Shown here one piece after another: positions 54,573-63,391 of a stretch of DNA of 64,000 nt. The translations under genes and the position numbers were made by a program. Position 1 is the first letter of the stretch. Every line of letters begins with the position of its first letter. The notes below the pieces were generated by a model. The model made no database searches. It saw nothing but the letters and a program-made list of their open reading frames with translations, and was not told the origin of the DNA. Source of the DNA: Reyranella sp. (GTDB lineage: Bacteria > Pseudomonadota > Alphaproteobacteria > Reyranellales > Reyranellaceae); NCBI GenBank assembly GCA_019750135.1, contig JAIEOV010000016.1:401132-465131 (forward strand), in the 5' to 3' direction.

Positions 54573-55249
54573 GCTGCGAGCTGGCCGCCTGCGATCTGGC
54601 CACCGGCGATATGGACGATCTGCTCGGCCTGCTCGGCCAGCGCCAGATTGTGCGTGACCAGGACCAGGGTCGTGCCGAGCTCGCGGTTGACGGCCAGAAG
54701 CTCGTCCATGATCTCGATCTCGGTCTGCTCGTCGAGATCGGAGGTCGGCTCGTCGGCCAGCAGCAGCACGGGATCGTTGATCAGCGCCCGCGCGATCGCC
54801 GCGCGGCGCTGCTCGCCGGCCGAGCACTCCGAGGGATAGGCGTCGAGATGATCGCCGAGCCCCATGCGGCCGAGCAGCACCGCCGCCTTGCCGTAGACAT
54901 CCCCATCGGTCCGCTTGCCCAGCAAGGCCGGCAGGGCGACGTTGTCGACCAGCCGCAGCGTCGGCAGCAGGCTGGCGAACTGGAAGACGAAGCCGATGCG
55001 GCGGTTGCGGAAGGCCGCGAGCTTGTCGTCCGACAGGCTCCAGATGTCGGTGCCGTCGACCGTCACGCTGCCGTCCGACGGCCGGCTGAGTCCGCCGACC
55101 ATGGCCATCAGCGAGGACTTGCCCGAGCCCGAGCGGCCGATGATGGCGGCGTAGCGGCCCGTCTCGACGTCGAGGTCGATGCCGTCGACGGCCAGGACCT
55201 CGCCGCGCTCGGTGACGTAGCTTTTGCGCAGGGCCCGGCACGACAGCAT
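54569..55249 (-). CDS. ABC transporter ATPase, LolD/MacB type
   Basis: 226 residues from ATG 55249, two bases after the permease stop. Walker A is GRSGSGKSSLM, Q-loop VFQFASLLPTL, Walker B VLLLADEPTSDLD, switch LVTHNLALAEQ. The signature is SAGEQRRAAIARAL (CSAGEQ in place of LSGGQ), a variant seen in some LolD-like ATPases. It pairs with the MacB/FtsX-type permease to do mechanical work on a periplasmic partner rather than simple import. Confidence 0.92.
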   Translation of the reverse strand: MLSCRALRKSYVTERGEVLAVDGIDLDVETGRYAAIIGRSGSGKSSLMAMVGGLSRPSDGSVTVDGTDIWSLSDDKLAAFRNRRIGFVFQFASLLPTLRLVDNVALPALLGKRTDGDVYGKAAVLLGRMGLGDHLDAYPSECSAGEQRRAAIARALINDPVLLLADEPTSDLDEQTEIEIMDELLAVNRELGTTLVLVTHNLALAEQAEQIVHIAGGQIAGGQLAA

Positions 55250-55251
55250 GG

Positions 55252-56481
55252 TCAGGCCCCGCTGCGCACGAGGTCGTAGGCGTCGCGCCGGCTCGCGCGC
55301 CATGCCGGATAGAGCACGCCGGCAACGCCGATCGCCGTGGCGAGCACGATCGCGCCCACGGCGAAGGCGATGACACGCGGCAGGTCGACCCACAGGAACG
55401 GCACGCCGACATTCTCGAGCGTGTAGACGAGCGAGCGCTCGAACAGGCGCATCGCCAGCACGCCCAGCACAACGCCCAGAATGCCGCCGATGCCGGTCGC
55501 CAGCACAGCCTCGGTCACCAGCACGCCCAGCACCTGGCCGCGCCGCGCGCCGATCGCCTTCAGGAGCCCGAGCTCGGCGCGCCGTTCGGTGACGATGGCC
55601 GAGAACAGCACGCTCACCATCAGCGCGGTGCTTATGAACATCAGCACCATCAGGCCGACGATGCCGTCGAGCAGCGCCGCCAGCCCTTGCCGAATGCCCG
55701 ACAAGGTCGTGTCGCCCGACACGACTTTCACGCCCTTCACATTCGACAGGATCGCGAAGCGCGCCTGCAGCGGCGTGGCCCCGGGCGCCAGCTCGGCCAG
55801 GAAGCCGGTGACCTTGCCCGGCGCCAGCACCGCAGGCTTGGCGCCGTGACCACCGCCCATCCCTCCTCCTGGCGCCTCGCCAAGAGCGTCGAGCGTGGCG
55901 AACGACATGAACACGCCGCGCTCGTGCGTGCCGACGCCAGTGCGACCGAGCCGACCATAGACGATGTGCGGCTTGCCGAAGATCAGGAGCTGACTGCCCA
56001 GCACGCCGTCGCGCGCCGCGCCCAGGATGACGTCGCCCTGCTGCAGTGGGCGATTGAGCTTCTCGCTGAGCCATGGCTGCACGGTGAAGTCCTGCGCCGG
56101 CTCGAAGCCGACGAGGTCGGCCGATTCATGATGGCTGCCGATGCCCGAATGCTCGACGCGCACGATCTTCTGGGCGGCGATGCGCCCCAGGCTCGTGAGC
56201 CGCGCCTTGGCCAGCGCATCGGCGTCGAGCACCAGCTCGCTGGGCTCGACCACCAGCAGCGAGGCGGTGATGTTGGTGAGCGCCCCCTCGGGCACGACCA
56301 TCATGTCGGCGCCGAGCCGGGTGAAGCCGACCGCCATGCTGCGGTCGATGCTCTGCATCAGCACGGCGCCGGTGAAGACGACGCCGCTGCCCAGGGCGAC
56401 CGCCGCGATCAGCAGGAGGCTGCGCGCCTTGCGGCGCCCGAGGTTCTGGAGGGCGAGGCTCAGCAGCAGCCAGCGCATCAA
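55252..56481 (-). CDS. ABC transporter permease, FtsX/MacB type
   Basis: 409 residues. An N-terminal helix (ARSLLLIAAVALGSGVVFTG) and a large periplasmic domain (MAVGFTRLGADMMVVPEGAL onward) precede three C-terminal helices (LMVLMFISTALMVSVLFSAI; VLGVLVTEAVLATGIGGILG; VIAFAVGAIVLATAIGVAGV). The RRAELGLLKAIGARRGQVLG segment is the FtsX coupling motif. It overlaps the propeller gene by four bases. Such permeases move lipoproteins, peptides or drugs or transmit force across the membrane. Confidence 0.92.
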   Translation of the reverse strand: MMRWLLLSLALQNLGRRKARSLLLIAAVALGSGVVFTGAVLMQSIDRSMAVGFTRLGADMMVVPEGALTNITASLLVVEPSELVLDADALAKARLTSLGRIAAQKIVRVEHSGIGSHHESADLVGFEPAQDFTVQPWLSEKLNRPLQQGDVILGAARDGVLGSQLLIFGKPHIVYGRLGRTGVGTHERGVFMSFATLDALGEAPGGGMGGGHGAKPAVLAPGKVTGFLAELAPGATPLQARFAILSNVKGVKVVSGDTTLSGIRQGLAALLDGIVGLMVLMFISTALMVSVLFSAIVTERRAELGLLKAIGARRGQVLGVLVTEAVLATGIGGILGVVLGVLAMRLFERSLVYTLENVGVPFLWVDLPRVIAFAVGAIVLATAIGVAGVLYPAWRASRRDAYDLVRSGA

Positions 56482-58295
56482 AGCGTGCAGGACCGCGTGT
56501 GCTTCATGTGCTCCAGCTTGGTCGGGATGATCACGCAGTCATGGTGGCCGCCGTTGCTCGGCAGGATGCCGATCAAGGTGTCGGTCGAGGTGTCTATGAC
56601 GGCAATCCCGCTCGATTGGCGCTGGAAGCCGGAGAACGGCGTCAGCACGTACTTGCCGTCGTAAGTGATGGCCGGCGTCTGCAGGTCGGGTCCGATGCCC
56701 TGAATCTCCTTGAGGATGGTCCAGGTCTTGGTGTCGATCACCATGATGCCGCTGTAGGCCGGCGAGGGATGCAGGATCGACAGGTAGAGCTTGGAACTGT
56801 CGAGCGAGAACACCATGTGGAACGGGTTGGGGTACTTGTGGAGCCACAGGGGATCCTCAACATGGGCGATCTTGTGCCACTTCCTCGGATCGGGATCGCT
56901 GCAGCTGAAGATCGAGCAGTTGTTCTCCCGAAGATTATTCATCATCACCAGGAAGCGGCCGTCCGGTGAGAAGCCGATCTCGTGGCCCGGCGAATGGATC
57001 TTGTCGAACACGACCTTCCAGGTGTCCTTGTCGATCTGCTCGACGGGATACTGGTCCTGCGAATCCTTGTTGAACTGCAGGAAGGCCACGGGATCGAAGT
57101 TCTTCTCAGGGTCGAGGATGGCAATGCCGCCGCAGAGCCGCACCACGGTCGCCGCCCATCGGCCTTCGGGATGCCAGATCGTGCCGTCGGCGCCAGTCAA
57201 TGTCAGCGGCGCCTCGCCGGTGATCTTGCCCTCCTCGACGTCGAGCTCGCCCATGGGAATCATTTCCCAGTCGATCTTGTTGCCCTTGGTACCCCTGTAG
57301 TTGTAGAGACCGGTGTTGGCGTCGGGATAGATCTTCTTGATGGTGAGGGTGCCGCCCTTGATCCAAGCTTCGCGCAGGTTGGCGACGTTGGCTTCCCAGT
57401 CGAAGCGCAGGCAGGCCTTTACCCTGGACGTCGTGCGGTCGAAGCAGGCCGCGATGTCCTTCTGTCCGTCGGTCACGAAGTAGGACTGCGCATCCTTCGG
57501 GTTGACCGTGACGTGCACGCCGAGCCCCAGGCCGGTCTTGGCCGAAACATTTTCGATCATTTGCATCTCCGTGCCGTCGTAACGCACACGATAGATGTTG
57601 GTGCCCGGTGGCGCGGTTTCCGCTGTGACGGCGGTGTTGATGCCGTAGATCAGAGAATTCTGGCCGCCTTGAGTCGAATTGACGAACTCGAAGCCGTGAT
57701 AAGGGTCCGAGCTCGGAAAGGCGCAGAGGTGGTGGCTGATCGGATTGTAGTCGCCGTAGTTCCAGTACCAGATCGATGCCAGGACGCGGTTGGAGTTGAG
57801 GTCGAGAGCATAAGTGCCGCCGCCCATCTTGGTCGGCAGCAAGGCGACCCAGTTGCCGAGACTCTGGCCCCTGACATCGGCCCGGCTGTCGACGACCTGG
57901 CGGACGATGTCGCCGCGTTGCGGTGCTGTGCTGACCGCGCCGGCGGCCCCGGCGCCTGAAGACGCGCCATTGCCGTTCAGTGCGTTATAGCCGAGCACAC
58001 CGGCTTCGGCGACGACGGCGGTGCCGACCGCGGCATTGAAGATGCTGCGCCGGCTGAAACCCCACTTCTTGGGCGGCGGCGCCAGCGCGACCGCCTTGCG
58101 GGCATCGGACGCCTTCTTATCGGCGAGATAGGTCTGGAATTCCTCGTGGTCCTTGGCGTTGACCTCGGCGCGGTATCTTGCGTAGTCGGCCGCCGTTGTC
58201 CGCGCGGGAAGCTTCCCTCCTTCCGAAACGACCTTTGCGCCGGGTTCTCCGCGCTGAGGCGTCTTGGTGGTCGTCCGCTTGCCGCGCTTCGCCAT
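56478..58295 (-). CDS. Tat-like exported beta-propeller with NosZ-like histidine placing
   Basis: 605 residues from ATG 58295 (AGGGGGAT upstream). A charged tail of about 80 residues precedes a twin-Arg segment (SRRSIFNAAVGTAVV, 81-95), an unusually long n-region. The rest is a propeller: GGTYALDLNSNRVLASIWYW, FSPDGRFLVMMNN, FSLDSSKLYLSIL, ITYDGKYVLTPFSG. Histidines sit at blade starts: H188/H189, H200 (YHG), H261 (GVH), H438, H493 and H584/H585 (HHD), recalling the copper-cluster ligands of nitrous oxide reductase. There is no C-terminal cupredoxin (CuA) domain. First gene of the propeller-permease-ATPase-membrane protein operon. Confidence 0.82.
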   Translation of the reverse strand: MAKRGKRTTTKTPQRGEPGAKVVSEGGKLPARTTAADYARYRAEVNAKDHEEFQTYLADKKASDARKAVALAPPPKKWGFSRRSIFNAAVGTAVVAEAGVLGYNALNGNGASSGAGAAGAVSTAPQRGDIVRQVVDSRADVRGQSLGNWVALLPTKMGGGTYALDLNSNRVLASIWYWNYGDYNPISHHLCAFPSSDPYHGFEFVNSTQGGQNSLIYGINTAVTAETAPPGTNIYRVRYDGTEMQMIENVSAKTGLGLGVHVTVNPKDAQSYFVTDGQKDIAACFDRTTSRVKACLRFDWEANVANLREAWIKGGTLTIKKIYPDANTGLYNYRGTKGNKIDWEMIPMGELDVEEGKITGEAPLTLTGADGTIWHPEGRWAATVVRLCGGIAILDPEKNFDPVAFLQFNKDSQDQYPVEQIDKDTWKVVFDKIHSPGHEIGFSPDGRFLVMMNNLRENNCSIFSCSDPDPRKWHKIAHVEDPLWLHKYPNPFHMVFSLDSSKLYLSILHPSPAYSGIMVIDTKTWTILKEIQGIGPDLQTPAITYDGKYVLTPFSGFQRQSSGIAVIDTSTDTLIGILPSNGGHHDCVIIPTKLEHMKHTRSCTL

Positions 58296-58435
58296 TGCTA
58301 TCCCCCTCATCGTTTGGTTGGTGGCGCGCAATACTAGGCAGACCTTGATGCAAAAATAAACTTTTTGATGACGACACGAATGCAGAGCACGATTGTCGTC
58401 GGTAAACTCCAGCCGGCCCATCGGGGAGCGCGTGC

Positions 58436-59104
58436 ATGGACTACATGGTCGTCATCAGTGCTGTCGTCCTCGGCCTCTCCGTGCTCGCGACCGTGGCGAA
58501 ATTCCTCGACTGGTTCATGCACTCCGATCCGCGCACCATGATCCGGACGACGCGCTGGATGCTGTTGCTGATCCTGCTCGCCTGTATTCCCCTGCTGATC
58601 GTCATGATTTCCAACCAGCAATGGGCGGCCGCGATGCTGATCGGCGCCGGCATGCTGGTGATTCCCACGCTGCTGAAGTGGCGGACCCTGTTCGCGCCCT
58701 TGCGCGCCGCGTTCGACTACTTTCGCCCGAAACCCCGGCCGTTCGACATGGAGATCTGGCAGGATCCGCCGGACGATCCGGAAACCGTGCGTCGCGCTGC
58801 AGCAATCCTCGAAGCCTATGTCGGCAAGGCCTCCCTGATGGCGCTACGCGATGAGCGGCGTGACCTGCGCGAGGAAGAAGAGCCCGAAGAGGAGCGCATG
58901 TCGCGCGGCGAGGCGCTGGAAGTGCTGGGACTGGAGCCCGGCGCCGACGAATCCGAGATCCGCGCCGCCCACAAGCGGCTGCTGCGCCTGGTCCATCCCG
59001 ACCGTGGCGGCTCGGCCTATCTCGCCAGGCGAGTCTACCAGGCGCGTGATACGCTGCTGGAGCCGCCGCGCAAGACCAGGAGCAGGACAGCCGACGATGA
59101 GTGA
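58436..59104 (+). CDS. Membrane-anchored J-domain protein
   Basis: 222 residues. Two to three helices at the N-terminus (VVISAVVLGLSVLATVAKFL, WMLLLILLACIPLLIVMI, AAMLIGAGMLVIPTLLKW) precede an acidic helix. The C-terminal J domain (EALEVLGLEPGADESEIRAA) carries the HPD motif in RLVHPDRGGSAYLARRV. The J domain faces the cytosol and would recruit DnaK to the membrane, as in TIM14/DjlA-like proteins. Divergent from the propeller gene; the next gene overlaps it by eight bases. Confidence 0.9.
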   Translation: MDYMVVISAVVLGLSVLATVAKFLDWFMHSDPRTMIRTTRWMLLLILLACIPLLIVMISNQQWAAAMLIGAGMLVIPTLLKWRTLFAPLRAAFDYFRPKPRPFDMEIWQDPPDDPETVRRAAAILEAYVGKASLMALRDERRDLREEEEPEEERMSRGEALEVLGLEPGADESEIRAAHKRLLRLVHPDRGGSAYLARRVYQARDTLLEPPRKTRSRTADDE

Positions 59105-59399
59105 CGCCAAGGCCGACATCTGGCAGCCGATCGACACCGCGCCCAAGGACGATGTGCCCGTGCTGCTCTACTGCCCCGGTCTCAAGGGCCACGTCGTGCA
59201 GGAGATCGTCGTCGGTGTCTGGCGCTTCGATGCCAACCGCCGCAGCTTCGGCTACTGGGTGAGCGACGTCGGCCAGCTCGATCCGGGCTTCGCCGAGACC
59301 GGACCTTGGATCGAGTATGGCGAGCTGCACCCCAAGATGTGGATGCCTTTGCCCGCCTGCCCCGAGACGCCGAAAGCGACTACCAAGCCTAGTGGCTGA
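59097..59399 (+). CDS. Small DUF551-like hypothetical protein
   Basis: 100 residues from ATG 59097, overlapping the J-protein stop. It opens with the WQPIDTAPKDDVPVLLYCPG segment shared by many small phage and bacterial proteins (W-x-PIDTAPKDG type), continues VVQEIVVGVWRFDANRRSFG and ends in a disordered tail. Function unknown; coupled to the J-protein by overlap. Confidence 0.82.
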   Translation: MSDAKADIWQPIDTAPKDDVPVLLYCPGLKGHVVQEIVVGVWRFDANRRSFGYWVSDVGQLDPGFAETGPWIEYGELHPKMWMPLPACPETPKATTKPSG

Positions 59400-59517
59400 G
59401 ACCGGGTCGCCGGGACCGCGACACACGCGATACGATTCCCCGCGACCACGACATCCCTACGAGACAGACCCCGCGTAAACCCTCGGCAGCAACGAACGCC
59501 GCTCGCCGAGGACCGCC

Positions 59518-59940
59518 ATGACCCCCAACCAGATCAAGCTCGTCCAGACGACCTTCGCCCAGGTCGCTCCGATCGCGGCCACGGCCGCCGACTTGTTCTA
59601 CGGCCGCCTGTTCGAGGTCGCGCCGCAGGTCCGCGCCATGTTCCCCGACGACCTCAGCGAGCAGAAGAAGAAGCTGATGACGATGCTGGGCACCGCCGTG
59701 GCGGGCCTCAGCCACCTCGAGACCCTGGTGCCCGTCGTGCAGGCGCTCGGCCGTCGCCACGCCGGCTACGGCGTCAAGGCCCAGCACTATGCCTCGGTCG
59801 GCTCGGCCCTGCTGTGGACCCTGGAGAAGGGTCTCGGCGAGACCTTCACCGCCGAGGTCAAGGATGCCTGGGCAACCGCTTATATCGTCCTCTCAACGAC
59901 GATGATGAACGCGGCCAACGAAAAGCCTATGGCGGCGTAA
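59518..59940 (+). CDS. Single-domain globin
   Basis: 140 residues, typical bacterial haemoglobin length. The proximal His is H81 in ALGRRHAGYGVKAQHY. The distal side, LFEVAPQVRAMFPDDLSEQK, matches the flavohaemoglobin-type globins; helices G/H end in WATAYIVLSTTMMNAA. No reductase domain follows, so it is a stand-alone haem protein for NO or O2 chemistry. The final 14 bases overlap the membrane protein gene on the other strand. Confidence 0.9.
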   Translation: MTPNQIKLVQTTFAQVAPIAATAADLFYGRLFEVAPQVRAMFPDDLSEQKKKLMTMLGTAVAGLSHLETLVPVVQALGRRHAGYGVKAQHYASVGSALLWTLEKGLGETFTAEVKDAWATAYIVLSTTMMNAANEKPMAA

Positions 59941-60265
59941 CCCCACCCCGCGCCGCCTCTTCGTAAGCTTTTCGCGCCGTAGCCGCCGCCTCGACTGCCT
60001 CATCCACCCTGGTCGAGGCGGCGGTATCGATCACGTACAGCACAGCGCCGCCGAGGATGATCAACCCTCCCCAGACGTAGTAGGTCCACGCCGCCATCTC
60101 GAGGCGCAGCAGGACGACGACGAACGGGATCGGGAAGAACACGCCGACGAACCGGATCCAGGTCGCGCGCTGATAGGCCTGCGTCCTGGCCTCGGCGTGG
60201 TTTTCGAGCGCCAGCGCCCGCTGCTGCAGGCTAGACAGGTCCCGGGCTGAAGCGTTTGCGGCCAT
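59927..60265 (-). CDS. Small two-span membrane protein
   Basis: 112 residues from ATG 60265. An N-terminal coil (DLSSLQQRALALENHAEART) precedes two spans (WIRFVGVFFPIPFVVVLLRL and YYVWGGLIILGGAVLYVIDT) and a C-terminal Ala-rich helix (DEAVEAAATARKAYEEAARG). No family recognised. Overlaps the globin gene tail to tail; divergent from the small gene at 60336. Confidence 0.75.
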   Translation of the reverse strand: MAANASARDLSSLQQRALALENHAEARTQAYQRATWIRFVGVFFPIPFVVVLLRLEMAAWTYYVWGGLIILGGAVLYVIDTAASTRVDEAVEAAATARKAYEEAARGGVTPP

Positions 60266-60335
60266 GTGGCGACTCGACGTCCATGAATCAGCCTGCCACC
60301 ATTGCCTCTGCAACACAAACTTTGGGGGCAATCTC

Positions 60336-60554
60336 GTGAGACTGAGCGACAACGACGTCATGGTCGCCGCCACCCTGGCGGCCGCGGTGGGCGAGACCAT
60401 GACCAGCAAGACCGCCGTCGACCTGGTGACGGTGCTGGAAGAGATCATCGACGAGCTAACCAAGCGCGGCGGCACCGGCGCGATGTGCGCGGCGGCCTTC
60501 AAGAAGCACTTCCCCGACCAGGTGCACGAGCATCAGCACTTCCCCGACCGGTAA
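60336..60554 (+). CDS. Small hypothetical protein
   Basis: 72 residues from the GTG at 60336, which follows GGGGGCA. It reads VRLSDNDVMVAATLAAAVGE onward, helical, then LVTVLEEIIDELTKRGGTGA and a His-containing tail (FKKHFPDQVHEHQHFPDR). No family recognised. Followed after nine bases by the dehalogenase gene, probably one transcript. Confidence 0.6.
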   Translation: MRLSDNDVMVAATLAAAVGETMTSKTAVDLVTVLEEIIDELTKRGGTGAMCAAAFKKHFPDQVHEHQHFPDR

Positions 60555-60563
60555 GACGACGGG

Positions 60564-61271
60564 ATGGCGATCCGGGCGCTGACGTTCGACGTCCAGGGAA
60601 CGTGCGCCGACTTCTGCCGGCCCATGCAGCGCATGGGCGAGGCCGTGAACCGGACCAAGGGTCTGGACCTCGACTGGGGTGCGCTGTCGTCGGATTGGCG
60701 AGCGCTCTATCGTGCGGTGCTCGACGACATCATCGCCGGCCGTCGGCCGTGGCTCAGGGTCGACCGCATCTACCGGGAAACACTCGACACGCTGCTCGAG
60801 CGGCAGGGCCTCGCGAAGCGCTTCACCGCCGCCGAGCGGGACGAGATGAACGGCCTGTGGAGTCGCCTCGAACCCTGGCCGGACAGCGTCGAGGGGCTCT
60901 CGCGCCTGCGCCGGCGCTTCGTCATGTCGACCCTGTCCAACGCCGGCATGGCGACGATGGTCGCGGTGGTCAAGCACGCCGGCCTGCCGTTCGACGCCAT
61001 CCTGACGGCCGAGCTCGCGCACATCTACAAACCCGCGCCCGCCGTCTACCAGCTCGCGGTCGACTATCTCGGCTTTCGTCCCGAGGAGATCATGATGGTG
61101 GCCTGCCACAAGTACGACCTGGCGGCGGCGCGCGCCTTCGGCATGCGCACGGCCTTCGTGGCGCGGCCGCTCGAGTTCGGTCCAGGCGGCCGGCCGGACA
61201 CGGCACGCGAGGATTGGTTCGACGTCTATGCGGCCGATTTCGTGGCGCTGGCCGACGCGTTGGGCGCTTAG
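60564..61271 (+). CDS. Haloacid dehalogenase, type II-like
   Basis: 235 residues. The nucleophile Asp is D9 in ALTFDVQGTCADF. MSTLSNAGMATMVAVV gives the Ser/Asn motif, HIYKPAPAVYQLAVDYLGF the Lys motif, and VACHKYDLAAARAFGMRTA the HxxD end of L-2-haloacid dehalogenases. It removes halide from 2-haloacids, or acts as a related phosphatase. Gln in place of the usual Phe/Tyr after DV is slightly odd. Confidence 0.9.
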   Translation: MAIRALTFDVQGTCADFCRPMQRMGEAVNRTKGLDLDWGALSSDWRALYRAVLDDIIAGRRPWLRVDRIYRETLDTLLERQGLAKRFTAAERDEMNGLWSRLEPWPDSVEGLSRLRRRFVMSTLSNAGMATMVAVVKHAGLPFDAILTAELAHIYKPAPAVYQLAVDYLGFRPEEIMMVACHKYDLAAARAFGMRTAFVARPLEFGPGGRPDTAREDWFDVYAADFVALADALGA

Positions 61272-61280
61272 GCCGCCGAC

Positions 61281-62501
61281 TCAGCCCGCTGCAGGCACCG
61301 GCCGCGCGCCCCAGGGCGTGCGGGAGGGACCGCCGAACAGGATCTGGACGAGGCCGGCAACGATGCCGATCGACACCCCGATCCGCCAGGCCAGGTCGTA
61401 GTTGCCGAACATGTCGAAGAACATGCCGCCGCCCCACGCGCCGACCACCGAGCCCATCTGGTGGATCACGAACGAGACGCCGAGCAGCGTCGCCATGTTG
61501 CTCGTGCCGAAGAGATCGGCAACGTAGCCCGACACCAGGGGAATGACGCCCAGCCACAGCATTCCCATCGCCGCAGCGAACAGGATGGTCGTTGCGGGAG
61601 TCGGCGGAAACAGGAAATAGATCGTCAGCACGACGGAGCGGGCGAGATAGGTCAGGCCGAGCAGGACGTTCTTGGCGTGCCGTTGCCCGAGATAGCCGGC
61701 CAGCAGGCAGCCGGCGATGTTGATGCCGCCGATGATGGCCAGCGCCGTGGCGCCGAGCATCGGGTCCTGGCCGCACATCGCCAGGTAGTTCGGCAGGTGC
61801 GTGTTGATGAAGATCAGCTGCAACCCGCAGACGAAATGCGTGGCGCACAGCACGACGAAGCGGCGGTTGCGCAGGGCCCCGCCAATCACCCCGCCGACCG
61901 AGGCGCGGTGTCCCGCCGGCTGTGAGAGGCGATCGACCCGGCCCGTGACCATCGCCGCCGGCACCATGGCCAGCGCCAGCACCACGAACAGCACGCCTCC
62001 CCAGCGCCAGTCCCATGTGCTCAGCAGCGCCTGGAGGAAGGGCGCGATCACGAGCGTGCCCACCGAGGAGAAGGCGCCGACGATGCCCAGGATGACGCTG
62101 CGCCGCTCGGGTGAGACGGCGCGCGCGGTCGCAGTCATCGCCAGCGACGATCCGGTGCAGGCGATGCCGATGCCGATCAGCGACTGCGCCAGCAGGAACA
62201 TCCAGACGCCGGTGGTGGCGGTCAGGGTCGCCATAGCCGCGACATAGGCCAACGACCCCAGCACCATGACCGGGCGCAACCCCCAGCGATCGCCAATCGC
62301 CCCGAGCGGCGCCTGTGCCAGGCCCCAGACGATGTTCTGCACCGCGATGGCGAAGGTGAAATCCGATGCCGACATGGAGAGCGCATGGGTCATCGGTGGC
62401 AGAAAAAGACCCAGGCACTGGCGCATGCCCATCGCGAGACTCATCATCACCGAGGCAGCAATCAGGATCGGCAAGGCGTTTGCGCGGGTCGCAGCGGTCA
62501 T
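61281..62501 (-). CDS. MFS transporter
   Basis: 406 residues, twelve spans. The first spans (LPILIAASVMMSLAMGMRQC) and the loop GAIGDRWGLRPVMVLGSLAY with the MFS Asp-Arg motif are typical, as is the late GYVADLFGTSNMATLLGVSF. It looks like the oxalate/formate or monocarboxylate antiporter-like subgroup. Convergent with the dehalogenase gene, so it may import the acid that enzyme treats, though this is a guess. Confidence 0.88.
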   Translation of the reverse strand: MTAATRANALPILIAASVMMSLAMGMRQCLGLFLPPMTHALSMSASDFTFAIAVQNIVWGLAQAPLGAIGDRWGLRPVMVLGSLAYVAAMATLTATTGVWMFLLAQSLIGIGIACTGSSLAMTATARAVSPERRSVILGIVGAFSSVGTLVIAPFLQALLSTWDWRWGGVLFVVLALAMVPAAMVTGRVDRLSQPAGHRASVGGVIGGALRNRRFVVLCATHFVCGLQLIFINTHLPNYLAMCGQDPMLGATALAIIGGINIAGCLLAGYLGQRHAKNVLLGLTYLARSVVLTIYFLFPPTPATTILFAAAMGMLWLGVIPLVSGYVADLFGTSNMATLLGVSFVIHQMGSVVGAWGGGMFFDMFGNYDLAWRIGVSIGIVAGLVQILFGGPSRTPWGARPVPAAG

Positions 62502-62718
62502 TGTTGGTACGTTTCCCCTTTCGCGCCAACCTGCCGGGATTGAAGGTCAGGTCAAGAGACGCGCAGAGGACGCTGCCATTCGCGACCGACGCCCGCAGGA
62601 AGCGCACAAGCCGGCAAAACGGCGAGGGCCACAGCGGCAGGAGAAATGTGTATTTTCAGTTGCAACCTGAAGGGCACTTTTGCGTTCGTTGTGAATAACG
62701 GCGAGGAGTGTGTAACCG

Positions 62719-63015
62719 ATGGGTTCTCAAGAAGCCGCCAAGGCAGCAATTGATCGCGCCATTGCCACTGCAAAAATCGTCTCCCATCCTCTTGGCACTG
62801 ACCAGTTGTCCGACCTTCATGCGGCGGTCGTAGCCTTCCGTAGTGGCGAATACGACGATGCCATATGGTTCGCGCAGAATGCTCTGTATGCGGACTCCGA
62901 TCGCAGGCTGACAGACCCGAAATTGCCGCCAACCGTGAGCCAGACGTTGGAGGCCTTCTACGACAGCTTGCCTCACGCTGACATCTTCCAGCCACTAGCT
63001 GCTTCCAGCCACTAG
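62719..63015 (+). CDS. Small hypothetical protein
   Basis: 98 residues with GGCGAGGAG upstream. Helical, hydrophilic; EYDDAIWFAQNALYADSDRR recalls one TPR-like helix pair. The end repeats the short motif PLAASSH / CFQPL-like sequence around TAGCTGCTTCCAGCCACTAG. Codon use is less GC-rich than most neighbours. No family recognised; first gene of the atypical right end. Confidence 0.6.
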   Translation: MGSQEAAKAAIDRAIATAKIVSHPLGTDQLSDLHAAVVAFRSGEYDDAIWFAQNALYADSDRRLTDPKLPPTVSQTLEAFYDSLPHADIFQPLAASSH

Positions 63016-63295
63016 CTGCCGAGTAGCCCTGCAGGGCATCGACGGCCGGTCTCGCCTGACTCTCATCGTCGGGACCTGCGCTCATCGCGGCGCCGACAGC
63101 GTTGCCAGCGGCACAAGCGGACGAACGCACGCCCGGCGGCGCGGACCTGTTCGCCTCGGTCAGGCACTCCGCTCCGGTTGCACCTCCCTTCCACGCAAAT
63201 CGATGAGAGCAACTCGCGTTGCACGACACGGACTGCCATGGGCTGGCCGCCAGTGTCGACGTCCGAAAGCCTTCGCTGCGAGGTGGTGGAAAAGG

Positions 63296-63318
63296 TGGTG
63301 CCCCGAGACGGAATCCAA
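63296..63318 (-). other. tRNA 3'-end-like sequence (possible attachment site remnant)
   Basis: The minus strand reads TTGGATTCCGTCTCGGGGCA then CCA: a T-loop-like TTGGATT, a T-stem half, an acceptor half TCGGGGC, discriminator A, and CCA. The upstream bases do not pair with the T-stem, so only the 3' end of a tRNA is present. Integrating elements leave just such a copy at one junction. Confidence 0.4.
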
Positions 63319-63372
63319 TTTTCTTCTATCTAGCTGAAATCACTCTCCTTTTTTGAAAGCGCATTTCTTAGC

Positions 63373-63391
63373 GTACCCATCAATGTACCCA
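63373..63391. repeat. Short direct repeat GTACCCA
   Basis: GTACCCA occurs at 63373-63379 and 63385-63391, twelve bases apart, about 55 bases from the tRNA-like end. Such paired short repeats near att sites can be integrase arm sites; here the evidence is only positional. Confidence 0.3.

Noticed and set aside
63332..63382. A short minus-strand peptide (MGTLRNALSKKESDFS) near the tRNA-like end
   Set aside because: Only 16 codons, no ribosome site, and it sits in atypical non-coding DNA.
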